A stretch of 64,000 nucleotides of DNA. Origin: Pseudomonas sp. SLFW. GTDB lineage: Bacteria; Pseudomonadota; Gammaproteobacteria; Pseudomonadales; Pseudomonadaceae. Where the stretch lies: NCBI RefSeq assembly GCF_009905615.1, contig NZ_JAAAKW010000002.1, forward strand, positions 434,001 through 498,000, in the 5' to 3' direction. The notes beneath the pieces were generated by a model. It saw nothing but the letters and a program-made list of their open reading frames with translations. It did no database searches and had not been told where the DNA came from. Below, piece by piece: positions 1 through 9,548 of this stretch; the first letter of the stretch is position 1; every line of letters begins with the position of its first letter. Both the position numbers and the translations under genes were made by a program.

Positions 1-1599
1 ACGGGAAAAGCCCGGGCCGTTGTCGCGAATGTACAGGTTGACGCCCTCGGCGTTGTACTCGGCACTTATCCACAATTTGCGCGGCGGGCCTTTCTCGGTG
101 AGGGCGTCCAGTGCGTTCGCCAGCAAATTGCCGAGCACCTGCCGCAAGCGGGTTTCGCCAGCCTGCACCCACAGCGTGGCGTCGGGCAGGTCGCGAATCA
201 GCTCGACGTCCATGGCGCGGCGTCGTTTGGCGAGCAAGGCCAGCGCGTCATCAAGGGCTGGTTGCAGGGCCACGCTTTCAGGCGCGTGCCGGTCACGCCG
301 GGCGAAGGCCCGCAAGTGCGCGATGATCGACGCCATGCGCCCCGTGAGTTCGCTGATCAGCTTGAGGTTGCCCCGCGCATCGTCGGTGCGCTGGTGATCG
401 AGCAGCACTTCGGCGTTTTCTGCGTAGCTGCGAATCGCCGCCAACGGCTGGTTGAGCTCATGGCTGATGCTGGCCGACATGGTGCCCAGCGCCGACAGCT
501 TGCCCGCTTGAACCAGCTCGTCCTGCGCACGAAACAGCTCCTGCTGCGCATGTTCCCGTTCCAGCACTTCCTGGCGCAGCCGCTGGTTCAAGCCTTCCAG
601 GTCGCTGGTGCGTTCCATCACCCGCACTTCCAGTTCGCGGCGGGCTTTGCCTTCGAAGTTGATGCGGTCAAGGTAGTGACGCCGCCGCTGCATCATGATG
701 CCGAGCAGCAACATCAGCACCAGCAACGTCGCGCCGCCGATGGCGACCACCGTGCGCACTGGACGCGAGACCAGCACTTTCGGGGCGAGGATGTTCACGC
801 TCCAGCCGGTTTCGTCGATCTGCTGGGTCTGGGTCAGCCAGCCGTTTTCATTCAGTTGAAGCGGGCGCGGGTCGCGGGTCGGGTACGGCTGAATCGCAAC
901 GATGGCCTGTTTTTCTTCTTCGCTGAGCGGCCGTGTCGCGCGGAAACGCCAGGCCGGGTTGGACGTGAGGATCACCACGCCGTTGTGGTCGGTGACCAGC
1001 AATTGCTCAGGCGTCTTGCCCCACAGGGTTTCGGTCAGGTCCAGATCGACCTTGACCACCAGCACGCCGATGACAGTGTTACCGTCATGCACGGCGGCGG
1101 CGAAGAAATACCCGCGTTTGGCCGACGTGGTGCCCAAGCCGAAGAAGCGACCCAGTTTGCCGGCCATGGCGTTGCTGAAATACGGGCGGAAGGCGAAATT
1201 CCGACCCACGAAACTGTCGCGCTTGTCCCAGTTGGATGCCGCGAGGGTTTCGCCGTTAGGCGCCATCAGGTAAATGACTTCCGCGCCGGTTTGCTGGGCC
1301 GTATTCATCAACAGCAGATTGGCCTGCTCCTGGGTCTGCTTGTCCTGAGGGTTGGCCAGCATGGCGCGTAAGCCCGGCAGGTCACCGAGGATTTGTGGCA
1401 GCACTTCGTAACGGTGCAGGGTGCCGAGCAGGTTGGCGACGTAGAGGTCCAGCGTCTGACGGTTCTGGCTCAGCAGCTCATTGAGGTAATAACGCTCGGC
1501 CAGGCGTTCGAGCGGCCACAGCAGCGGCGCGAGGATCAACGCCAATAACGCGAGGCTGCGCCAGCGAGGGCGACGGGGGAGAGAGGAAGTGCTGGTCAT
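1..1599 (-). CDS. dctB: DctB-type sensor histidine kinase, 3' end beyond window
   Basis: Membrane sensor kinase of the DctB family, which senses C4-dicarboxylates and phosphorylates a DctD-type regulator of their uptake. The frame is open for 533 codons to the left edge. An N-terminal membrane segment lies at about residues 12-28, a periplasmic sensing region follows, and a second membrane segment lies near 283-302. Then come a coiled linker, the phosphoacceptor box HELNQPL (His380), an N-box and the start of the DNGPG ATP lid at the edge. About 60 C-terminal residues are missing. The start is the ATG beside MTSTSSLPRRPRW. The dctD partner would lie to the left. DctB is the best guess by architecture and by its place beside the rfb operon; the true ligand is not shown here. 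Confidence 0.85.
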   Translation of the reverse strand, partial: MTSTSSLPRRPRWRSLALLALILAPLLWPLERLAERYYLNELLSQNRQTLDLYVANLLGTLHRYEVLPQILGDLPGLRAMLANPQDKQTQEQANLLLMNTAQQTGAEVIYLMAPNGETLAASNWDKRDSFVGRNFAFRPYFSNAMAGKLGRFFGLGTTSAKRGYFFAAAVHDGNTVIGVLVVKVDLDLTETLWGKTPEQLLVTDHNGVVILTSNPAWRFRATRPLSEEEKQAIVAIQPYPTRDPRPLQLNENGWLTQTQQIDETGWSVNILAPKVLVSRPVRTVVAIGGATLLVLMLLLGIMMQRRRHYLDRINFEGKARRELEVRVMERTSDLEGLNQRLRQEVLEREHAQQELFRAQDELVQAGKLSALGTMSASISHELNQPLAAIRSYAENAEVLLDHQRTDDARGNLKLISELTGRMASIIAHLRAFARRDRHAPESVALQPALDDALALLAKRRRAMDVELIRDLPDATLWVQAGETRLRQVLGNLLANALDALTEKGPPRKLWISAEYNAEGVNLYIRDNGPGFSR

Positions 1600-1666
1600 G
1601 AAATCGCCCGGTGAGTCCGTTGCGATGCTTGTGTGACAGGCATTTGGCTGGTGTCGCTCATGCCGC

Positions 1667-1738
1667 CGCTATCGCGAGCAAGCTTACTCCTACAGGCGGG
1701 AGCCGTTGAATGTAGGAGTGAGCTTGCTCGCGAAGGCG
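1667..1738. repeat. REP pair, family B (inside-out orientation)
   Basis: Two inverted copies of a short repeat, cgcgagcaagcttactcct and its mirror aggagtgagcttgctcgcg, lie between dctB and rfbD. The same unit occurs at 13501-13590 and 41490-41580, but there the arms face the other way. It is typical of Pseudomonas REP elements mobilised by RAYT transposases; none is encoded in this window. Confidence 0.85.
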
Positions 1739-1799
1739 TGAGGTCAAGCGAAGCATCGGTCGGCCAGCGCCACTCAGCATCTGATAGGCAACATTATGC

Positions 1800-2681
1800 C
1801 TATCGCTGCTGAGCTAAGCACTCCAGCAATGCAGCGTGCCAATCCGGTTGGCTCACGCCCCATTCCTGTTGCAGGCGGCTGCAATCCAGGCGGGAGTTGA
1901 GCGGGCGTTTGGCGGGGGTTGGGTAGGCGCTGGAAGGGATCGGCTCAATTGTCGCGCACGGCTTCCCGACCTTGATCAGTTCCTGACCAATCGCCCCGGC
2001 AAAACCTGCCCATGACGTTTCACCGCTGGCCGTCAGGTGATACACGCCCCATGCGCCCGGCTCGCCGTCACGCCAGCGCTCTATCAACGCCCGCGTGCTC
2101 TGCGCGATGGTGCCCGCCCACGTCGGTGCGCCAATCTGGTCGGCCACGATGGTGAGTTTTTCGCGCTCTTGCAACAGGCGTTGCATGGTCAGCAGAAAGT
2201 TGCGGCCGGTCAGGGAATAGACCCAACTGGTGCGCAGGATCAGGTACTGACCACCGGCCTTTTCGATGGCCTGCTCCCCGGCGAGTTTGCTGCTGCCGTA
2301 GACGCCCAGCGGGTGGGGCGTATCTGTTTCCGTCCATGCTTCGTTCTTGCTGCCATCGAACACGTAATCGGTGGAGTAATGAATGAATGGGATGCCCAGC
2401 GCGGCAGCTTCTTCAGAAAATACGCCGGGAGAAGTCGCGTTGATCGCGTAGGCCAGGTCGGGTTCGCTTTCGGCCTGATCCACTGCCGTGTGAGCGGCAG
2501 CGTTGATGATCAGGTCCGGTTTGACCTCACGCACGACATTGCGGATCGACTCCGGCGCACTCAAATCGAGCTGGTCGCGACCCACCACGATCAGCTCACC
2601 GAGGTCCTTCAGAGTGTGCTGCAGCGCTTGCGAGACCTGGCCGTGTTGCCCGCTGATCAGAATCCGCAGTGGCGCACTCAC
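1800..2681 (-). CDS. rfbD: dTDP-4-dehydrorhamnose reductase
   Basis: Last step of dTDP-L-rhamnose synthesis: NADPH-dependent reduction of dTDP-4-keto-L-rhamnose, feeding LPS and other rhamnose glycans. It is 293 residues from a GTG start that overlaps the rfbC stop by four bases (GTGA). A longer frame upstream reads inside rfbC and is not the start. The N-terminal nucleotide fold has ISGQHGQ, followed by STDYVFDG and the catalytic YGSSKLAGE (Y-x3-K). The last gene of the rfbBACD operon; all four genes overlap, which suggests translational coupling. A REP pair follows downstream. Confidence 0.93.
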   Translation of the reverse strand: MSAPLRILISGQHGQVSQALQHTLKDLGELIVVGRDQLDLSAPESIRNVVREVKPDLIINAAAHTAVDQAESEPDLAYAINATSPGVFSEEAAALGIPFIHYSTDYVFDGSKNEAWTETDTPHPLGVYGSSKLAGEQAIEKAGGQYLILRTSWVYSLTGRNFLLTMQRLLQEREKLTIVADQIGAPTWAGTIAQSTRALIERWRDGEPGAWGVYHLTASGETSWAGFAGAIGQELIKVGKPCATIEPIPSSAYPTPAKRPLNSRLDCSRLQQEWGVSQPDWHAALLECLAQQR

Positions 2682-3223
2682 GGGAACAATTCCGCGTCTT
2701 TGAGGCTTTTGCCGACCTGGTCCTTCGCTGACAAGGTTGGCGCGTCGCTCAGGCCCCAGTCGATGCCCAGCTCTTCGTCGTCCCAACGAATGCAGCGTTC
2801 GGCAGACGGCGTGTAGTAGTCGGTGGTCTTGTACAAGAACTCGGCGTGATCGCTGAGCACCACGAAGCCGTGGGCAAATCCTGGTGGAATCCAGAGCTGG
2901 CGGGCGTTTTCCGCCGACAGCTCAAGGCCGAACCATTTGCCGAAGTGCGGCGAGCTGCGGCGGATGTCGACAGCGATGTCCAGCACCTTGCCCGCCGTGA
3001 CGCGCACCAGCTTCCCTTGAGGGTTCTGGATTTGATAATGCAGACCGCGCAACACGCCTTTCTGCGAACGCGAGTGGTTGTCTTGCACGAACTGATCGGT
3101 AATCCCGGTGGCTTCGGCGAATGCTTTGGCGTTGAAGCTTTCGTAGAAGAAACCGCGCTCATCACCGAACACTTTAGGCTCGATGATGAGCACTTCTGGC
3201 AACTCGCTTTGAGTGACGTTCAC
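2678..3223 (-). CDS. rfbC: dTDP-4-dehydrorhamnose 3,5-epimerase
   Basis: Cupin-fold epimerase that converts dTDP-4-keto-6-deoxyglucose to the L-rhamno form. It is 181 residues, the usual family length. RGLHYQ near residue 60 carries the catalytic His, and the C-terminal part has the family run [10 protein letters not shown] and the YTPSAE segment. The ATG overlaps the rfbA stop by four bases, and the stop overlaps the rfbD GTG. Cytoplasmic; third gene of the operon. Confidence 0.95.
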   Translation of the reverse strand: MNVTQSELPEVLIIEPKVFGDERGFFYESFNAKAFAEATGITDQFVQDNHSRSQKGVLRGLHYQIQNPQGKLVRVTAGKVLDIAVDIRRSSPHFGKWFGLELSAENARQLWIPPGFAHGFVVLSDHAEFLYKTTDYYTPSAERCIRWDDEELGIDWGLSDAPTLSAKDQVGKSLKDAELFP

Positions 3224-4095
3224 TGGCTTTCCCCGGCAATTTTGAACAGGTACTGACCGTAGCCGGTCTTGCCAAAATAGTCAGCCCGTTTGAGCAGATG
3301 ATCGCGATCGATCCAGCCGTTCTGATACGCAATTTCTTCGAGGCACGCCACTTTCAGGCCCTGACGATGCTCGATGGTCTGCACATATTGCGAGGCGTCG
3401 AGCAGGCTGTCGTGAGTGCCGGTGTCGAGCCAGGCAAAGCCCCGCCCGAAACGCTCGACGCGCAGGTCGCCGCGTGTGAGGTAAGCGTTGTTGACGTCGG
3501 TGATTTCCAGCTCGCCCCGTGGCGACGGTTTCACGTCTTTGGCGATCTGAATGACGCCGTTGTCGTAGAAATACAAACCCGTCACGGCGTAGCTGGACTT
3601 CGGTGCCTTGGGCTTTTCTTCGATGGACAGCGCGTGGCCGTTCTCGTCGAAATCAATCACGCCGAAGCGCTCCGGGTCCTTGACCCAATAGCCGAACACG
3701 GTTGCGCCCGAGGTGTGCTCAGCCGCTCGCTTGAGCTGATCGCTGAAGTGCTGACCATGGAAGATGTTGTCGCCCAGGATCAGGCACACCGAATCGTCAC
3801 CAATGAACTCCTCGCCGATCAGGAACGCCTGCGCGAGACCGTCCGGCTTGGGTTGTTCGGCGTAGTGGAAATGCACGCCGAACTGGCTGCCATCACCGAG
3901 TAGGGCCTTGTATTGCGGCAGGTCCAGCGGCGTGGAAATGACCAGGATTTCCTTGATGCCCGCCAGCATCAGCACCGAGATCGGGTAGTAGATCATCGGT
4001 TTGTCGTAGATCGGCAACAGTTGCTTGGAGACCCCGAGGGTGATGGGGTGCAGGCGCGTGCCCGACCCGCCTGCCAGTACGATTCCTTTAGTCAT
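3220..4095 (-). CDS. rfbA: Glucose-1-phosphate thymidylyltransferase
   Basis: Makes dTDP-glucose from dTTP and glucose-1-phosphate, the first step of dTDP-rhamnose synthesis and normally feedback-inhibited by dTDP-rhamnose. It is 291 residues, full length. The nucleotide-binding signature GGSGTRLHP starts at residue 9, and LGDNIFHG gives the metal-binding aspartate region. The ATG overlaps the rfbB stop by four bases and the stop overlaps rfbC. Confidence 0.96.
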   Translation of the reverse strand: MTKGIVLAGGSGTRLHPITLGVSKQLLPIYDKPMIYYPISVLMLAGIKEILVISTPLDLPQYKALLGDGSQFGVHFHYAEQPKPDGLAQAFLIGEEFIGDDSVCLILGDNIFHGQHFSDQLKRAAEHTSGATVFGYWVKDPERFGVIDFDENGHALSIEEKPKAPKSSYAVTGLYFYDNGVIQIAKDVKPSPRGELEITDVNNAYLTRGDLRVERFGRGFAWLDTGTHDSLLDASQYVQTIEHRQGLKVACLEEIAYQNGWIDRDHLLKRADYFGKTGYGQYLFKIAGESQ

Positions 4096-5171
4096 GCGAT
4101 CAGATCCTTCACGTTGGTGCCCAAGCGTTCGCCCTGGTAGCTGCCGTCCTGCACGTTACGGCACCATTCCAGGTTGTCGAGATACCACTGCACGGTTTTA
4201 CGCAGCCCGGATTCGAAGGTTTCTTCCGGCGTCCAGCCCAGTTCGCGTTCGATCTTGCTCGCGTCGATGGCGTAGCGCATGTCATGGCCAGGGCGGTCGG
4301 TCACGTAAGTGATCAGGTCCGCGTAGTTGGCCACGCCTTTGCGCTGCTCCGGCGCCAGTTCTTCAAGCAGGGCGCAAATGCCACGCACCACGTCGATGTT
4401 CTTTTGCTCGTTATGGCCGCCGATGTTGTAGGTCTCGCCGACCTTGCCTTCAGTCACGACCTTCAGCAGCGCGCGGGCGTGATCCTCGACGAACAGCCAG
4501 TCCCGCACTTGCAGGCCGTTGCCGTAGACCGGCAGCGGTTTGCCCGCGAGGGCGTTGAGGATCACCAGCGGAATGAGCTTTTCCGGAAAATGGAACGGCC
4601 CGTAATTGTTCGAGCAGTTGGTCACGACGACTGGCAGGCCGTAGGTGCGTTGCCAGGCGCGAACCAGGTGATCGGACGCCGCCTTGCTGGCCGAATAGGG
4701 CGAGCTGGGCGCGTAAGGCGTGGTTTCGGTGAACAGGTCATCGACGCCATGCAGGTCGCCGTACACCTCATCGGTGGAAATGTGGTGGAAGCGGAACGCG
4801 GCGCGCTCGGCCTCAGGCAAGGTCAGCCAGTAACCGCGAGTCGCTTCCAGCAGGCTGTAAGTGCCGACGATATTGGTCTGGATGAATTCCGACGGGCCGT
4901 CGATAGAGCGGTCCACGTGGGATTCCGCTGCCAGGTGCATGATCGCGTCAGGCTTGAAACGCGCCAGCACCTTGCTGACTTCGGCCTGATTGACGATGTC
5001 CTGCTGCACGAATTCGTAGCGGGTGTTCGTCACGATGCTGTGCAGCGATTCGAGGTTGCCTGCGTACGTCAATTTGTCGAAATTCAGTACGTCGTGGTCG
5101 GTGTTATTGATCAGATGACGGATCAGCGCCGAACCGATAAATCCGGCGCCACCGGTGACAAGTATTCGCAT
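4092..5171 (-). CDS. rfbB: dTDP-glucose 4,6-dehydratase
   Basis: NAD-dependent short-chain dehydrogenase-type enzyme that forms dTDP-4-keto-6-deoxyglucose. It is 359 residues, full length. [13 protein letters not shown] at the N-terminus binds [11 protein letters not shown] carries the catalytic Thr/Asp/Glu, and [10 protein letters not shown] carries the Tyr-Lys pair. It is the first gene of the operon; the 278 bases between it and the divergent fusion gene must hold the operon promoter. Gene order here is B-A-C-D, unlike the rmlBDAC order I recall for P. aeruginosa. Confidence 0.96.
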   Translation of the reverse strand: MRILVTGGAGFIGSALIRHLINNTDHDVLNFDKLTYAGNLESLHSIVTNTRYEFVQQDIVNQAEVSKVLARFKPDAIMHLAAESHVDRSIDGPSEFIQTNIVGTYSLLEATRGYWLTLPEAERAAFRFHHISTDEVYGDLHGVDDLFTETTPYAPSSPYSASKAASDHLVRAWQRTYGLPVVVTNCSNNYGPFHFPEKLIPLVILNALAGKPLPVYGNGLQVRDWLFVEDHARALLKVVTEGKVGETYNIGGHNEQKNIDVVRGICALLEELAPEQRKGVANYADLITYVTDRPGHDMRYAIDASKIERELGWTPEETFESGLRKTVQWYLDNLEWCRNVQDGSYQGERLGTNVKDLIA

Positions 5172-5449
5172 AGCCAGACCTTCTTCCCTGGATGGACGTC
5201 AAGATTACGAAGCATAGCTTGTGGGCGGGCGGTGACAGGCGCAAGGCACAAACGCCCCGAAGGCCATGAAATTAATTGATGGCCAGACCCGATTAGCGTC
5301 ATAAAACCGCCGCAAGTGTTTCATTCGTGTAACGACTACGCTATCTATCGATCAGCTAAATGATTTCTTTACGTTGCACTGTTGCAGGGTTGCGCATTTC
5401 ACGAGCAACTGGCGATATTGCGCGTTCATCCTGCCCCGAGACCCTTCAT

Positions 5450-8374
5450 ATGCCGCTCGCCACCCTGATTCATCGATCCAGCCTGCCTTGCCCGGAGGTC
5501 ACTCCCGACCAGGCGGCCGAACTGCTTTCGGTGCATTACGGGCTGGTGGGTTCGTTGAAGGAACTGGGCAGTCAGCAAGACCGAAATTTCTTGCTGGACA
5601 CAAACGAAGGGCGGCGCTTTGTGTTGAAGATCTGCCGTGGCGACTACGCCACCGCTGAGTTGGCGGCCCAGCATGCGACGCTTCGGCACCTCGGAGCGCA
5701 TCCCGATCTACGGGTGCCGGGGGTGGTGCCTGCGGTCAGCGGCGACGACATCTTGTCGGTCGAGGTGGGTGGGAACGCGGTGCACGTGCGCTTGCTGGAG
5801 TTCATCGACGGGCAGTCGCTGGCCGATGTTCAACACCTGAGCCGGGACGTGGTGACCCGTTTGGCTGAGTTGTGTGCCAAGGTCGATGTCGCACTGGCTG
5901 ACTTCGACCATCCGGGGCTGGAGCGCATTCTGCAATGGGACCCTCGCCATGCGAGCGCGCTGATCAAGCACCTGCAGCCAGTGATTGAAAACGCTGACGA
6001 GCGCGCATGCATCGCCAATGCAACGGACCAGGCCCATGCCCGGTTATTGCCATTGATCGCTGCATTGCCGATGCAAGCCATTCACCTGGACATCACGGAA
6101 TACAACGTCGTCTGGGAACGGGACGGACACCATATGTGGCAGTTGCAGGGCCTGATCGACTTCGGCGATGTGGTGCGTACCTGGCGCATCGCGGACCTCT
6201 CGGTGACCTGCGCCGCGCTGCTGCACCATGCCGAAGGCGATCCGCTGTACATCCTGCCGGCGATTCAGGCGTATCACCGAATCAACCCCTTGCAGATCGA
6301 AGAGCTGAAAGCGCTGTGGCCGTTGATCGTCAATCGCTCGGCGGTGCTGGTGCTCAGCAGTGAGCAACACGCCAGTGTCGAGCCGGACAATGCTTACATT
6401 CAGGCCAACCTCGACAGCGAATGGAACATCTTCGACGTGGCGACTTCGGTGCCGATGGCGTTGATGGAAGCTGCGATTCTGGACGCCGTGGGTCTTGAAA
6501 CGACCCACGAATCAAAAGGCGAAACGCCGTTTTCGCCCCTGTTACCAAGTCTGGCGGGGCAGGCATTCAAAACCGTTGATTTGGGTGTCCTCAGCGAGCA
6601 TTTCGAGGCGGGAAACTGGGAGCAGAGCGGCATCGACGAGACGCTCCTCAAGGAGGCGGCCCACCAGCACGGCCTGGCCGCCAGTCGCTACGGGGAGTTC
6701 CGGCTCTCCCGAACGCTGCCCGACAGCGCCCATGAGCCGGACACCTTCGCGCTGCACGTCGAACTGCTGATCCCCCACGGGACGGCGGTGCACGCGCCTT
6801 TTCACGGCACCTTGCGACACACCGCCGACGGCGCGTTAATGCTCGTCGGTGCCCATTCGAACCTGCGCCTGTGGGGCGTGCGATCGGATTTCGATTCCGG
6901 AGTCGAGTTCGGGGCCAGCGATGTGATCGGGCAGGGCGGCGGTTCATTGATCGTGCAGCTGTGTTCCGAACGCAACGTCAGCCCGCCGCTGTTTTGTACG
7001 CCCTCCCGCGCTGCCGGCTGGCGCACGTTGTGCCCGTCGCCAAGCGGGTTGCTGAGGTTCGATTGCGACGCGCCGCCCCCCTCTGACGCTGCCGAGTTGC
7101 TGGCCCGTCGCGACACCAGTTTCGCTCGCTCACAGAAGCACTATTACCAGGCGCCGCCGCAGATCGAGCGTGGTTGGCGCAATCACCTGATCGACATGCA
7201 AGGCCGCTCGTACCTGGACATGCTCAACAACGTCGCAGTCCTCGGTCATGGTCATCCGCGCATGGCGCAGGTCGCGGCGCGGCAATGGTCGTTATTCAAC
7301 TCCAACTCGCGCTTTCATTACGCGTCCATCGCTGAATTCTCCGAGCGTCTGCTCAAGCTGGCGCCGCAAGGGATGGATCGGGTGTTTCTGGTCAACAGCG
7401 GCACCGAAGCGAACGATCTGGCAATCCGGTTGGCTTGGGCCTACAGCGGCGGGCGCGATGTCTTGAGCGTGCTGGAGGCGTATCACGGCTGGTCGGTGGC
7501 GACCGATGCGATTTCCACGTCCATCGCCGACAACCCACAGGCGTTGAGCACGCGTCCGGATTGGGTGCATCCGGTGGTCGCGCCGAACACGTATCGGGGC
7601 GAAGCGCGTGGTGCGGACAGCACGCCGTTCTACCTGAAAAGCGTGGATGCGCATTTGGCACGTCTGGCCGGGCAGGGGCGTCAGGTGGCGGGTTTCATGT
7701 GCGAGCCGGTGTACGGCAATGCGGGCGGCATCTCGCTGCCGCCGGGTTACTTGAGCGAGGTGTATCAGAAAGTCCGCGCGCAGCGCGGGGTGTGCATCGC
7801 GGACGAGATTCAAGTGGGTTACGGCCGTCTAGGGCACTATTTCTGGGGCTTTGAAGAGCAGGGCGTGGTGCCGGACATCATCACCATGGCCAAGGGGATG
7901 GGCAACGGCCACCCGCTTGGCGCGGTGATCACACGGCGCGAGATTGCTGAGGCGCTGGAAGCCGAGGGCTATTTCTTCTCATCGGCGGGGGGCAGTCCGG
8001 TGAGCTGCCAGATCGGTCTGGCGGTGCTGGATGTCATGGAAGAGGAACGGTTGTGGGAGAACGCGCAGGTGGTGGGCGGCTATTTCAAGGAACGGCTGCT
8101 GGCGCTGATCGACCTGCATCCCCTGGTGGGCGCGGCCCACGGTTCGGGTTTCTATTTGGGCCTGGAGCTGGTGCGCAATCGCCAAACGTTGGAACCCGCC
8201 ACAGAAGAGACCACTTACCTGTGCGACCGGCTGCGTGAGCTGGGCATCTTCATGCAGCCTACCGGTGATTACCTGAACATCCTCAAGATCAAACCGCCGA
8301 TGGTGACGACGCGCCGTAGCGTGGATTTCTTCGTGGACAGCGTTTCGAAGGTTCTGGCTGAGCTTGAAGGTTAA
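5450..8374 (+). CDS. APH-type kinase / M23-like / class III aminotransferase fusion
   Basis: A 974-residue three-part protein. Residues about 25-330 are a phosphotransferase fold with HLDITEYNVV (catalytic loop) and IDFGDV (metal site). Residues about 390-510 resemble a degenerate M23 peptidase fold (HGTAVHAPFHG). Residues about 530-974 are a class III PLP aminotransferase with NSGTEANDLA and the PLP lysine Lys815 in TMAKGMGNG. The family parallel is human hydroxylysine kinase plus the phospholyases AGXT2L1/2, where a kinase phosphorylates an amino alcohol and a PLP enzyme eliminates phosphate and ammonia. That reaction is inferred here. The start at MPLATLIHR fits the domain edge; an ATG 30 codons upstream is possible. 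It lies 292 bases upstream of aguB and may join its regulation. Confidence 0.85.
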   Translation: MPLATLIHRSSLPCPEVTPDQAAELLSVHYGLVGSLKELGSQQDRNFLLDTNEGRRFVLKICRGDYATAELAAQHATLRHLGAHPDLRVPGVVPAVSGDDILSVEVGGNAVHVRLLEFIDGQSLADVQHLSRDVVTRLAELCAKVDVALADFDHPGLERILQWDPRHASALIKHLQPVIENADERACIANATDQAHARLLPLIAALPMQAIHLDITEYNVVWERDGHHMWQLQGLIDFGDVVRTWRIADLSVTCAALLHHAEGDPLYILPAIQAYHRINPLQIEELKALWPLIVNRSAVLVLSSEQHASVEPDNAYIQANLDSEWNIFDVATSVPMALMEAAILDAVGLETTHESKGETPFSPLLPSLAGQAFKTVDLGVLSEHFEAGNWEQSGIDETLLKEAAHQHGLAASRYGEFRLSRTLPDSAHEPDTFALHVELLIPHGTAVHAPFHGTLRHTADGALMLVGAHSNLRLWGVRSDFDSGVEFGASDVIGQGGGSLIVQLCSERNVSPPLFCTPSRAAGWRTLCPSPSGLLRFDCDAPPPSDAAELLARRDTSFARSQKHYYQAPPQIERGWRNHLIDMQGRSYLDMLNNVAVLGHGHPRMAQVAARQWSLFNSNSRFHYASIAEFSERLLKLAPQGMDRVFLVNSGTEANDLAIRLAWAYSGGRDVLSVLEAYHGWSVATDAISTSIADNPQALSTRPDWVHPVVAPNTYRGEARGADSTPFYLKSVDAHLARLAGQGRQVAGFMCEPVYGNAGGISLPPGYLSEVYQKVRAQRGVCIADEIQVGYGRLGHYFWGFEEQGVVPDIITMAKGMGNGHPLGAVITRREIAEALEAEGYFFSSAGGSPVSCQIGLAVLDVMEEERLWENAQVVGGYFKERLLALIDLHPLVGAAHGSGFYLGLELVRNRQTLEPATEETTYLCDRLRELGIFMQPTGDYLNILKIKPPMVTTRRSVDFFVDSVSKVLAELEG

Positions 8375-8410
8375 TTGAACCTGCGTCCCTGTCAGGCATG
8401 GGACGGTCGT

Positions 8411-8503
8411 CTGTGGGAGCGAATTCATCCGCGAATGGCCGGTACATTCGACGCATCTCCGTCGTCTGTGCCACCGCTTCGCGAATGAATTCGCTCCCAC
8501 AGG
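8411..8503. repeat. REPIN, family A
   Basis: Inverted arms tgggagcgaattcat and atgaattcgctccca, each continuing into cgcgaa or its complement, around a roughly 45-base variable centre. Other copies are at 25894, 37001, 44932 and 45984. It follows the fusion gene and could end its transcript or protect its 3' end. Confidence 0.9.
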
Positions 8504-8666
8504 GAGTCTGTATTTTCAGATTAATATCGGATTTATCAGCCTAAATTCAATTAAGGAATTTGGTAATAGCTTCAAATACGGATATTTATCGGCTATAAAG
8601 ACGCCAGATTGTCATCGCTGATCTGTCACGATGACGCGCCCTTCGTCTTTGTCGCCGGAGATTGTC

Positions 8667-9545
8667 ATGAGCCGTATCGTCACTGTTGCTGCCACCCAGA
8701 TGGCCTGTTCGTGGGAGCTGGACGCCAATATCGAGACCGCCGAAAGGCTGGTGCGTGACGCTGCGGCGAAGGGCGCGCATATCATCCTGATTCAGGAGCT
8801 GTTCGAAACCCCGTATTTCTGCCAGAAGCCCAACCCCGAATACCTGCAGTTGGCGACGTCGACCGACACCAACGTGGCCATTGCGCATTTCCAGAAAGTC
8901 GCGAAAGAGCTGCAAGTGGTGCTGCCGATCAGCTTTTTCGAACTCGCCGGGCGGGCGCGATTCAACAGCATCGCGATCATCGACGCGGACGGCAGCAACC
9001 TCGGGATTTATCGGAAGAGCCACATCCCGGACGGCCCCGGCTATCACGAGAAGTATTACTTCAACCCCGGTGATACGGGCTTCAAGGTCTGGAACACCCG
9101 CTACGCGAAAATCGGCGTCGGCATCTGCTGGGACCAATGGTTTCCGGAGTGCGCGCGCAGCATGGCGTTACTCGGGGCGGAGATTCTGTTCTACCCGACC
9201 GCCATCGGCAGCGAGCCCCACGACAAGACCATCAGCTCTCGCGATCACTGGCAACGGGTGCAACAGGGCCATGCAGGCGCTAACCTGATGCCTTTGGTCG
9301 CGAGCAACCGCATCGGCAACGAAGCTCAAGACGGCTACGACATCACGTTTTATGGCTCCTCGTTCATCGCCAATCAGTTTGGCGAGAAAGTCGAGGAACT
9401 GAATCAAACCGAGGAGGGCGTGCTCGTGCACCGCTTCGACCTCGATGAACTGGAACACATTCGCAGTGCCTGGGGCACTTTCCGTGACCGCCGTCCCAAC
9501 CTGTACGGCCCACTCAAAACCCTCGATGGCTCACTGGAGTCCTGA
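8667..9545 (+). CDS. aguB: N-carbamoylputrescine amidohydrolase
   Basis: Nitrilase-family enzyme that hydrolyses N-carbamoylputrescine to putrescine, CO2 and ammonia, the second step of agmatine breakdown. It is 292 residues. The catalytic triad is visible: Glu44 in LIQELFE, Lys117 in YRKSHIPDG and Cys154 in GICWDQWFPE. The chosen ATG (MSRIVTVAATQM) has GGAG six bases upstream, better than an in-frame ATG 36 bases earlier. The next gene, aguA, starts three bases after the stop, so the two are co-transcribed. An AT-rich stretch upstream (8510-8620) is a likely promoter region. Confidence 0.95.
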   Translation: MSRIVTVAATQMACSWELDANIETAERLVRDAAAKGAHIILIQELFETPYFCQKPNPEYLQLATSTDTNVAIAHFQKVAKELQVVLPISFFELAGRARFNSIAIIDADGSNLGIYRKSHIPDGPGYHEKYYFNPGDTGFKVWNTRYAKIGVGICWDQWFPECARSMALLGAEILFYPTAIGSEPHDKTISSRDHWQRVQQGHAGANLMPLVASNRIGNEAQDGYDITFYGSSFIANQFGEKVEELNQTEEGVLVHRFDLDELEHIRSAWGTFRDRRPNLYGPLKTLDGSLES

Positions 9546-9548
9546 TCA

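Noticed and set aside
262..1371. Plus-strand frame across the sensor kinase
   Set aside because: Shadow of dctB; the minus frame has intact kinase boxes.
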